Assembly: GCA_034336665.1 (NCBI GenBank) | Contig: CM067568.1 | Span: 41,334,770 to 41,398,769, forward strand | Direction: 5' to 3' | From: Luscinia megarhynchos | Taxonomy: Eukaryota; Chordata; Aves; Passeriformes; Turdidae | DNA length: 64,000 bases | Shown: piece by piece, positions 51,801 through 63,800 of the stretch | Position numbering within the stretch: position 1 is the first letter of the stretch | Layout of the letters: each line of letters opens with the position of its first letter | Translations under genes and position numbers: made by a program | Notes under the pieces: model-generated | Database searches by the model: none | Told to the model about the DNA's origin: nothing | Seen by the model: the letters and a program-made list of their open reading frames with translations, nothing else

Positions 51801-54800
51801 AGAAAAATATCATTATTGTTAATGAAGATAAAGAGAGAAACTAATGCTGGAGAGTGTAAGTGACTCCTCTAAGAGAGCATGAACCTGACTAGCCTATCTA
51901 GAAGCAGAGTGCAGGATCCTGACATCTTCTTCAGGCCAACAACATGCTCCAGTAGTATTCCTGAGTTTCACAGCAAGGCTTTGGTGTGATATCAGTACTT
52001 ACCTTTGGTAGTAATGCCATTACCTATTCTGTAGATTTTTTTCCAAGCCTGTTGTGTCCATGTTCTCTCTTCCTCTTTCATAATTGTTGTGTCTTTAAAA
52101 TTTGTTTAACACAAATGAACATTTAATTAAACATTTACTGGCAGCACATTTTAGCACCAATGAATAAAGCATCTACCCTATGCACAACAAATTCCTCATG
52201 TGGTACTTCTTTTGTGGTTCACCTTATTAGAAATTAAAGATAAAATGCTCCAGAATGTTCCAAAAATCACCGTATTATCACACCCACTCCAGCCCCCAGG
52301 GCTGGAAGTTTGTCCATGACTGGGAAGCTGCAGGTCTGTGCAGGAGCCAGCACAGTCCACAGAGACATGAGGCTTCTACTCTCATCTCACCCCTGGCACA
52401 GGCTGTGGGGAGGGCGTGCAGGGAATGTTTCCTGCTCCACTACACAAGGGTATGGTAACGTGGGACCCCTTCTATTTCTCACAAAGCACTGCCAAAAGAG
52501 AAACTGTACACAGACTTACAAGATATACCTTTTTTTTCCACACAAGAGCCAAAAATACTATCCAGGACAAGACATTAGAACTCTGCTCACAAAAGTTACA
52601 GAAAACATCAAGTCTTTGCAGATAGCACACAAAGAAGGGCCACCTTTACCACTCAAAAGTGCTTACCAGTTTTATAAAATCTTTTTGTAAGTAAGGTACA
52701 TGTATGATTTAATCAGGGAATATCCAAGCATCTGGCAAGTTAGACAGTTGCATATAAGCTGTGAAAGAAAGCAATTTATAGATTTGATAACTTTTATGAA
52801 TTGTTTCTATAACTTGATTTGTTAAAACTTATCACTGTTTAGTTTTACTTTCTAAACAACATGATTATATAGGGATAAATTTGTATCTTGTGCTATGCAT
52901 TAATTTAATGTTCTCCATTTACATAGTATTTTTAAAGTATTATTGCTAAAATAATACCAGGTTAAGATTATCACAAAATATTTTAAAGGAGGTTGAGATT
53001 ACTCTAACAGTTTTGAAAAGTAATTTCTGAGTTTTATTTTGACAGCTTGTTTTTGTTTGAACTTTCATAAAGTGCAGCTTTATGTAAATAATCTTTTTAC
53101 CCTAATTGAAACTTACACACACAGTTTCATTCTCAAAACATTTGTTTGTAGACATAAGAACTTCTTAAGAGAAAATTCAGTGTTTGTGGAAGGGAGGAAC
53201 TAATGCTTTGCTTGAAGCCAAGTGTTATGTGAATAGGCATCCTGTGTTCATCATGATCTGGCTGCCAAGATTAGTTAGTGCACTTCAGCCTTGATCTTCA
53301 GCAACCCATTTTCTCAGTCCTTATTTGGTTCATGTGCCTCTGTCCTGACTTCCTCTGTTCCTTCCAGACCTCAGCTCTTTAAGCATAGGTCATATATTTA
53401 TGAATCCATGGCTTTCAAGTACTGAGCAACTTCTGCAAACTAAGGATTCTCATCACCTGCTGTATTTTAATGAGCCACATCTCATTTTGCTGGTAATTAA
53501 TGGCAAAATTTCCACCTTGTGAAGATGTAAATAAGGAACAAACTTTTGCTGGTTTTTTTTTCTCCACAATTGTTCTAATTGGTCTCACAATTGTCTATTG
53601 TTTCCTCTTTTTGTATTTACCTTTTTTAAGGATGTCTGTTTACAAATTCAGAACTGTCTCATACAATTACATAAGTATGTATTTGTATTTTTGTAAATGT
53701 AATTGTGAAAGGGTCTGATTAGCAATCAGTATCTCTGTGTAGTTGCCTTACTAGTGGAGCTGAAGCTTTGTAACATTACACTAAATAAAAACCTGTTGCA
53801 ATTAGGTCTCTGTTTCTCAGGGAAACATTCCTGCAAACAAAACCTCAGAAAAATTCATTCTTTCTTTTCCTCTTTTCTCTGTGTCTTGGCTCATCCTCCC
53901 CTGGTCTCTCTCTACTCTCTTATCCTAACTTGTAAGGCGCTCTGCTCCTATACAGCCACATAAAAACCCCTCTCAGCATTTGGGAACAAGTCCAAAGGTT
54001 GTGGTTCAAGTAGCTTGCCCTCATTTATGTGACGTCATGTGGAGAGCTGGTGGGGGAACTCTCCAGCTCTGCAGTGAGATGGAGCCAAGGGCCAGGGCAG
54101 TCCCACCAGCCTCTTGGACAGCCTGTGGTGCCAGGCCATGGGGTACAGCACTGCAGGGAGAGGAGAGAAGCAACTGGAGAGGAAGCCTGAAGAGATTTGG
54201 GGGGGAATGCTGCTGTGTACCTGCAGTGGATTTCAGAGCTAGGATAAGTGCTGTGCAAAAAAATCTTGTTAAAATCTGCAGACTGGAGGTAGGGAGTAGA
54301 CTGCTGGGAGCCTAAGCCAGTTTTCTGGTGCCAGTGGTGCAAAGGCTTAAGGGTGCATGCAGATGAAATAACATGGATGGTTTGGCTGCAGGGAGAATAA
54401 AACATGGAAGCAGATGTACAAGTGAGAGAAGCCAAAGTAGTTACAGACAAAGTAAGTCTCAGAAGGTAGAGAGGAGGGCCCAAGTTATTACAAGAGAATG
54501 AAAAAAGCTTATTTAAAACATTTCACAGTTGACCTGAATATCCTTAGTCTTTGTAGGTATCCCATAACATGGTTATATAGATACTATATACTATATGGCA
54601 TATATGGTTATACAGCTACTCTAAAGCCAGATTTGCAATTTCTGAATTCTGGGCTTAAACAGACTCAGGAATGTATGAATATTTCAAGGCAGGTATGAAA
54701 AACATGTATGGTAAATGAAATTTAGATTCCTCTTCAATATGTAAATATTTGTGCTTCTTTTAATGTTACCAAATTCAGATAGAATTTTAAATAGCATATT

Positions 54801-57800
54801 AACCTTTCTGAAAAGTTAGCTGGCAAACATACATCTCAGTTAATTAATTAGCCTAATATTTGAATAGTTCTTACTATTAGTTTCATTTTTGGATTCATTT
54901 GGATTCAAAAGTAATTATAGCTTTGCAACTAAACATAAGTTGATAGTTATTTGTAAGTCTTGACACATATTTTCATAACATCAAGTGACTTTCTCTGCAC
55001 ATCCATTCTTGATGTCATAAAGTTTTTTGTGCATTTTCATTAAAAAGGAAAAGTGAAGTGCTGTTCTTGGATGGCCAGGTGGTGATTTTTTTGTAAACCT
55101 AGTACATTTTTAATTCCTAGTCTAAGTGCCAGAACAAAAATTTCAAACATCAAGTGTCTTTAAAGCATAAATAAGCTGGGTTTTAAATGGTTTCTGTGCT
55201 TCCAAGAATAGAGTAGAATTTGTTAAGTGACTTTAAATACTTTTGTAAATACTCCACAAATAATTCTCTTATCTTGTGGGTAAGTAGCAGCATCCTGTTT
55301 TTTAATGAGCATCTCTAAGGAATCTTAGTTAGGGCTGCAAAGTGAAATGTTTGTTCAGGGCACTTGTTGCCTTTTTGCATTAATGGTCAACAAAAATGCC
55401 TACTGCCTTAGGTTTTCCTATATCTTAAAAGCACTTAACACCCAGAAGGACTCAGAATTGTTACACTGCTGTATGCCATGATTGTTCTATTTGTAGAGTG
55501 TGTCAAAGTTGCATTTCAAAAGTAATTTAAATTCAGCTTTCATAGACACTTAGATATCTGGGAACTAGCTTACTAAGCATTTTAAGTATACTCTTTGGCT
55601 TTATCTGCATTTTAGGCAGCTTAAACACCTAATCGTTTTCCTGCAGCTGCTTTTCAAAGAACCTTAAATTTTTATGTTTACAAGTTTCAATATTTTCAAC
55701 TGACCAATTCATAGAAGATAAATGAGAAAAGTGTAAATCCTGCTTAATGAGTTAACTGATAATCAACTTGCTCTTCTATCTTTATGGACTTTTTGGGATT
55801 AATCTTTACACCACAGCAGTCTTTTCATTACTGTTTGAAAATTAGGATCCTATAACATTTATGTGCCTTTGAGTATATTAGTCATGACTGATTACTGTAA
55901 AAGAAATTGTTAAATTCAGTTTGCCCTGTTAATTTGATGAGATCAGAACTATTCAAATATCTGTCCTCCTTATGGGCTTAACTTCAGGCTCCAATATCAA
56001 TGGAGAAATAGATATCCATTAAATCTGTGATTTCAGAGAGGAATTCCCTCCACTACTCTAGGACTAATGATGTTTGATTATTTAAAACAAGGACAGCAGG
56101 ACAGTTCATAAATGGAAATGAATTTGAAGATCTGTGAGGAGGAAGGTTTGGAAAAAAGAGGAGTGGCAAGAAGAGAGGAAAATAAATTGGATTAGAATTG
56201 TTTTCATTCAGAGACCAATCTTGCACCGGGACATGTTAGAAAACAGTGTCAGAGAATTCATGTATTTGTATTTGTTCTGGGTTTTTTTGTTTACTAAAGA
56301 AGTGAAATTTTCTCACAAGATAACAGAAAACTGTGAAATCCTTGAAAGCATTCTTCTTATAGGCTTGGGTCCTCTTTGTAAGCAGGAAAAGGAGATAGGA
56401 GACTGTAAAACACAGGCTGGTGGAGATTTGCACGTGTTCCAGGCCCCCTTTGATATGTAAAGCAGGACTCAAGCCTCACTGTGTTTTGCCCCTGCTGATT
56501 TGAGCCTGGGAGTCTGTGTGTCTCCACTTGCTCTTTTTTAATCCTCCAGCCAGCAGCATGATGGAATAAACCTATTCTTTGCAGCTCAGCTGTGTGTCAT
56601 GGTTGTCTTGGTGTTACCTACACTTATCCATGGCACACAAGATCTTCCTATTTTTCACCCAGATAAAATGAGAGGTCACATATCCAGGCCAGTCAAATGC
56701 AGGAGACACATTTGACTGGACTAGAAGTAGGGAAAATTGGATTTCTGACCTCATTTTTTTAAGTGTAACACTCACTTTTGTCAAATGACCTTTTATTCTT
56801 ATACCTCTCTCATCTATTTTGACTAGACACTTCTAAGCCTGGCTGGCTGCTCCACAATGGCTCTTTTCTTCCTTTTGGGCTTTAAGACACCTCTGTATAC
56901 AAAGTGTAGAATGAAATGCAAATATAAATACAGTATATATTAAAGCATACTTCTTTTTTAATCCCAGCATTACCAGTTCAAGAAAATTGAACAGCAGGGA
57001 TAGAAACCTTTTCCCAATGTTTAGCTGAATCATTTTGATGCCCTCACTCACATTATTTAAGATTTTCTCCCATTAATGGGCTGTCTCATCTGGTTGTTTA
57101 AAATATTTTATTCCCAGATTAATTACTTTTTCATTTGCCTTTTTTAATCAGCAAATGTCTTCTCATGGCCCAATTATTTAATAAATCAAAATTGTATCTC
57201 AGTGCATTATTTTTTATTTTAATTTTAGTACCATCTGCTGATTTTGAATTCTTATTTCCAGTATCCTCATCCAAATAATTTACACAGAATACTATGAATA
57301 GCAACAACCCCAAACCTGATGACTCTGATATTCCAATGCATTATCCATTTCCAGGCTAAAGGCTGAACTGAAGTCTTTCTTTCCTGGAACATGCTTGGTC
57401 CACAGAGGAGTCTCAGGCCATGAAGCTCACAAGTCCAACATTTTGAAAGCAGTCAGTGATGGAAAAAATATGTCGGCTAATGTTCATGAAGCAAATTCCA
57501 CTGTTGGGAATGTGATAGCTGCATAACTAATAAAATCATTGGAGAGAAGCAAGAAACTGACACCAAGAGGATTTCTTTTAAATGCAGAAACACAGCTACA
57601 GTTCAAAGTAGCTGACAGTTGAATGCAGCACCACAGTAGCAGTACTATAACAATCAATGACATCAGTTTAACATGCAAGTAAAAGGTAAATCCTCATTTC
57701 CCTGCAGTGTTTTAGTAAACAGAGGGAAAACTTGATGACTTGAAAGGTGAAGCAGAACTGTTTTGTCAGTACGACAGTACATGGAGAGGTTGAAGTCTTT

Positions 57801-60800
57801 GTACCAGTGTCTACATTGTGATTTATCTACTAACTTCTGTCTCTTTTCCCACTTCTATTTCTTACACAACTTGTCTGGGTTGATTTTATCATATTAAAAC
57901 AATTCCAAAGGCAGAGGTAGTCTTAAATCCCAATTTTCTGATTCTTATATCAAAAACCTGATTATATAGGTTACTTGGCACAATTGGGCCATGGTAAATT
58001 AAATGCTACTGGTTTCTGCCCATTGGGTCTCTTTCTCCAAGCAGCAGCTGACAGAACCAGAGGACACAGTCTTAAGCTGTGCTAAGGGAAATATAGGTTG
58101 GATATTAGGAAAAAGTTTTTTATGTAAAAAGTGATCAAGTATTGGAATGCTCTTCCTGGAGAAGTGGTGGAGTCAGCATCCCTGGATGTGTTTAAAAAAA
58201 GACTGGATGTGGCACTAAGTGCCATGGTTTAGTTGAGGTGTTAAAGCATGGTTTGGACTTGATGATCTTGAAGGTCTCTTCCAACCCAGTGATTCTGTGA
58301 ATTCTCTGATTCTGTCTCTGTCCAGTAGCAGCACTTCTTTGACTGACTTAAGGCTGGAACATCACCCACATAACCTGCACTACTAGATGCCATCTAAATC
58401 TGTCATCTTTATCAAATTTCTCTGCATAAGTAGCTAGAAATGTTTTTTTTCAGACCCATTGTTTCCCTGCTAGTATCAGGAGGTAGCCTGGCACCATTCT
58501 TTCTATGTGGTTTCTATTTTAAGAAAGACTGAGAGTTGTTTCAGCAGTGTTATGAGACCAGTGTCTAGACCTGATTTAAGGTAAATAAATAGAAGCAAAC
58601 AGGAAAACTATCCATATCCTTCTGGAAATAGTGAAGAGTCCAATAAATTAAAACTGTGCCTATGATGGGGGAGGGATTTTTCATAAACCACAAAAATTGG
58701 TAGGTTTATTGAATCTACCTCAATACTGAGAATTTTGGCAGTCTGCTTGGTGCAGCCAGACTGCTGACTGTTGTTATAGACAGAAAAGAAAGAAATCTAC
58801 TAGAAAATAGAGGAATGAGAAATGTTGAGGGAAATTGTACTAAGGGAGGAGACAAACATTTCATAAAACTGAGGAAGAGTCATGACTCCAGGCAATGATG
58901 TTGGTGGCTAGAGGGGCAGCAGCCCCACAACACACCTACAGAAAGCACCATTGTGGCCATAGCTGTGATTGCTGTCAGGATGGTTTTCAACCTGTGCAGA
59001 CTAAAAAGCCATTTGCAGACCAAGCTGTCTCTTGGGTAGAAGTATTTAAAGACATAACAGTGAACAGAAGGGATCAGGAATGAAGTCTATGTTATGTCTT
59101 GCCTTGTTACATAGCAAAGAGATATGCTGTCTTCTATACTGCTGGGCATGGCCATGTAGTGAGTGGTGTGTCCATTTCAAGTCTCAGAACAAAGTTAAGT
59201 GACTGAGCCATCTCTTGATGAGTTCCATAAAAGACACAGGAAAAAATAAAACAAAATACCATCAGACACACGAAGAAAGAAAACACATGAAGCAGAAAAA
59301 TTGCACATGAAATTATAAGGTGCATAGACGGTTGTAATTTGATAGGATTATTATATACAAATACTGAAGGCTTTATGTTCCTTCTTTTTACTCAACTTTG
59401 CAGACGTGAAAGCCTCACCATGTTCAAAGTAATAGCCACTGCCATAGGGTATTTGTTTTGATTTTAGGACCACGCAGACAAAGGATCCGTAATCAAATCT
59501 TGGGTACTTCTTACCCCCTTGCTTCAAAAGGCCAGTCCCCAGGATGGCACCTATTCAGATGATAATACATCATTGTAAAATTGCTCTGGCCTTGAGCTGG
59601 CCAGTACAGAAAGCTTGTTGCAGGAATTAGGTTTATCATTGCTGATTTCTGTTATGATAAATTATTAAATATTAATTATCAATGTTCCTCCCTTTTTACA
59701 GTGAAATTCGTAATCTTAGAAACTTGGATTACATAGATCCAGATGCCTTTAAGAACCTCCCACTTTTGAAATACCTGTAAGTATTTAGCACCTGTACATG
59801 GTGGTTTGCATAAATTTCCTGAAATAGCTGGTACTTAAATTTCACAAATGACTCTTTACATTACAGCAGTGTTGTAAGTTTGCATTTGATTTTGGAACTG
59901 ATAGCTGTGGTTTTTCCCTGTTGCTTTATTCTAACGACAAAGCCAGCAAAGGTAGGGGTTGGAACTCTTACTACTTTTGTGAGAAAGGAAAACATGTTGA
60001 CAAATTCATCAGTAGTTTTCCCATTTGTCTTATTCATTAAATATCTAGAATACACTAATATTACTTGGCAAAATTCCACAGCTAGCTCTTTTCTTATGGT
60101 AAGTGCTGTCTGACTCTATTTTTGTTGGAAATAGTGGGAAGAAGGAACACAACAGATATCTACACATCTTTAGTATTTACTAGACATTTGCACAGGGTTT
60201 TAAAGCATAGTCGTCAGCTAAATGTGAAAAGTTCACCTACAGACACCTGATTTCATATCACCTCTATAGCAGAAAGAAATCTTGAAAATTTCCCATTATT
60301 TTCTAAAGAAACTTTTGTGATTTTGAGTAATATTTGGAAGAAAAGCCTCTGTGTGTGTCTGTGGTGGGGGACAGTGGCACGGAGGAGAGATTTGTCCAGG
60401 TTTTTCCTATAGATGTGAAAGCAATAAAAAAGATAGTAAAAAATTCCATTTCAGGAGAATATTTTTAAAAACGGAAAACTATAGTTATTTTCACTCTACA
60501 GGAGTTCATAAAGGAGGGACTTTAAGCATTTCAGATTTTAAGACAGTTTCCATTTTTAGAGCCTTATGAACAGCTCTTAGTCTCAATGAAAGAGAATTTG
60601 GGTCCAGGCTATTAACAGAAGCAGCCTTAATATCTCAAGTTAAAATAAACCAGAGTTTTAATTATTTTCTTCCTATTAACCTCACAAGATGCTTCCCTCT
60701 GCAGATCTGCCTGGCTGTCTTATTAGTCTATGTTCTCATTTTTTAGATTCTGTAATTTATCGTAAACCTGGTATTTTGAATTTTTTGTATTCTTCTTGAA

Positions 60801-63800
60801 TCCTTCTGTTTTGGACAGTTGATTATAAATGAATTGATTGATAATGGAGAGGATGCAATAACCATCCTGCCCTGTTGAACACTTTAAATACATTGTTAGT
60901 TGTTGTTCAGTGAGGCAGCAATTCTTTCTGTTTCTCCTCTCTTTCAGTGGTATTTTTAATACTGGACTCAAAGTATTTCCAGACCTCAACAAAATCTATT
61001 CATTTGATGTGAATTTTTTGCTGTAAGTATGTGTCCTCACAACTGGTTAAAATATTGCCATCCACAGACCACATGAAAATATATAATGAAGGTTTCTGGT
61101 TTTGAGAAAAGTATCATTTAAGTTTGACAAAGCAGTTTTCCTTAAGCAGTATGTCAATAATTATTAGCACCAAATCTGGAAAAGGCCAGGTAACCTAGCA
61201 CTATATGCTTGACTCAAATTAGAGACATGGACACACAGCACATTCATGATACACAACTCCTACAGACCCTTTGCTTTTGTTTTTTGTTTTGCAATGGTTG
61301 TGCAATACCTGAATTAATACAGAAGTCAGAATAGTGTGACAAACGGAACCTGAGCTGGTGTATATCCTGCTAACATCAAGTCATCCTATCAAAATTCTTC
61401 TAGCAAATTTGTGCTGACATGGTGAAGCAAACTGCAGAACAATTTCTTAAAGAAAGAGAATGGGAATGCAAATGGGGACAAGGAGGTTTCCCACTATTAT
61501 CCTTAAAGAAATTTCATAAACAAAGAATTCTACATTGAATTCTGAAATATGCAGGAGTTTCTTGGTATTTAAAAAGTACAGACAACATCCACCTGAAGTC
61601 AGAATTTTGGATTGTAATCAAGCTGAGAAAGAAGAAGTAGACTCAGATGAAGACTTGCAGGCTGACACAAGACTTGGACCCAGAGAGGAGTTAGAAATCT
61701 TATATTGTAGCAGTTTTCAGCTGGAAGAGGTTTGAATGCTGGATGGGCTAGGCAAAAAGCAATTAAAAATGAAAAGCATTATGTTAGAATGTGATTTGCA
61801 AAGATGTGATTGATGATCTACTGCAGGCCTTGTTTCAGTGCTGCTAAGTGGTGGTTTTGGTCAAGGAGGGTCAGTTCCCACTGCATTCATGGTCTGCAAG
61901 ATGAACCTCAGAGTAATAGAGAAATGCTGCTTGTTTTGCTAAAAAGTGTAGACCTGTAGGCAGCAATGAGGTCTTCCTTCCAAGGATCTTCTGAGAGATA
62001 AACTTTGTTCTAACACACATTCACCTTGGCCATTTCCAAGATTGAAACATGAGTCAGCCAGAGCTCTGAGTGAGAGATAATTACATCTTAAGAACTATTA
62101 GGGAGTTTCTCAAAGACCAGAAGGGCTTCAGCTCAGATTGAAAACTCCACTAGATCTACTTCTGCATAGCAGAGAGAACCAAGAATTGAACAGACTAGAT
62201 GAAACAAAGCAGTTTGTACAACCATCTGTGTTCTTACTTCCAACTAACTCAGTGCCTTTCTAACTGGCAGAAAGCCAAACACTGTTTTACATTTGCCTTG
62301 ATTTTTTTTTTTTTAAATAGTGATCACTAACAAAAGATAAATATAGGTCTTATATGCTGCACAGAGTTTTTAAAGAATGGAACTGTACTTTCAAGGATGA
62401 TAATTCTATGATATATATTTCTAAATATTGCTATTCAATTAAAGATTTTTTGTTTCTTCCATCAAGAAAAAAATTGCCCTTGAAAAATAATAAATTTCTA
62501 AATAATGAATAAGGTATAGCCGGGGGAAACCCATTAGTTATATTACTATTTGCCTTTGAGGTCAAGCAACGTACTAGTAAATATTTATTTACAAACAATG
62601 AACCAATCTGCAAAATGTCAAACCCAAATAATTTGTGGTGGATGGAAACCACCTATCAGTGAAAATTACTTGGAATGACAATGGTTGTGGTACTGTTCAT
62701 TTTTAGCACAAATAAATGCACAAATGTAGCACAGAAAAGGAATGAAGTTATTTCTGGCGCAGGGGTAATTGTTAGGACTTCTCAGCCCATGGACTTTATG
62801 CATGGGCCTTACTAGGCCATACCTAACATGCAAGCTGAAAAAAAAGAAAACTTTGCAAAATATTTTCATTTCTAAACTATAATATTATTCAGGAAAAATC
62901 AGAAAAGGGGCAAGCAAAGACTTTGCTTTGTTTCTACCAGCTTTTTCGTCTCTCCTTTCTCCAGTTTAGTAACAGTAAATCTCTTTAGCTTTCCTTTCTC
63001 CCTTTTGTTACAACAAAATTTTGGTTTGAAGATACATAGTACTTATTAAGACTGCAGAGTAGGAGTAAAAAAAAAGTATTTAAGAAATGAGTAGTGAAAC
63101 ATTCCTTTGGACAAGAGGTGAGAAGAATGGGTAAGTTACTTCACTTACTAGTGAAAGAGACGTGCTAGATGAGATTCTGTAAAGTAAAATGCCTCTGTCC
63201 TGAGTAATGTATTATCTGATATTTTATCTGAATTTAGAGAGCAGGATTTCAGCTCTAAAGCCATATGGGTTGTTCAATTGACACTGCAGGTAATGCTTAC
63301 TCACTCTGCTTATTCTCTGGCTCATGAAACCAGGGACTTGTCTGTGACACTAGTCACTATCATCACACAGGCTGGCACACCTCACCAGAATCACAAAACC
63401 CATTTACCTCATGAACTGTCTTCCTGGATGCTGGAATATCTACAGTCCTTCATCCTACATGTATCTTCTGGCCTTAGATTTAAAAAAAAAGTTGTTATTA
63501 TTTTTAAATTATTTATTTTAATAAATAACTGTAAATTTGTAATATAATAAATATGACAGTTTTATTCATTTTCAAATATATATTAAAATACATTAAAATT
63601 AATTTACTTAAATAATTATGTTTTAAACTTCAATTTGTTATCAAGACAGAGAACAATTAATAACAAAGCTGTTCTCCAGATGCTCTCTTGGGCAGATGTT
63701 TGATTGTGATATTTTGTCTCCTTTTTCAGTGAAATTGCAGATAATCCTTATATGACTTCAGTGCCTGCAAATGCTTTCCATGGGCTTTGCAATGAATCTC

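Larger units (their letters stand above)
50564..59701 (+). other. TSHR: TSHR intron 3
   Basis: A 9.1-kb intron. It contains a palindromic CRE-like site (54030-54037), a GC-rich patch (about 53990-54320), an AATAAA-bearing LTR-like scrap near 56460-56640 and a sense CR1 fragment (58049-58315). The remaining sequence is AT-rich. Open frames at 51214-51543 and 58895-59083 have no recognisable homology. Confidence 0.8.

Noticed and set aside
56460..56640. AATAAA-bearing segment (from 56575) that could be another LTR scrap
   Set aside because: Only a polyadenylation-like motif and a short downstream block are suggestive. No promoter element or terminal repeats were found.
58895..59083. 62-codon cysteine/histidine-bearing frame in TSHR intron 3
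   Set aside because: The His/Cys residues do not form a recognisable zinc-finger spacing, and no splice or homology support was seen.
61535..61735. 66-codon acidic frame in TSHR intron 5
   Set aside because: Non-ATG start, no homology recognised, no convincing acceptor at its start. Likely chance.
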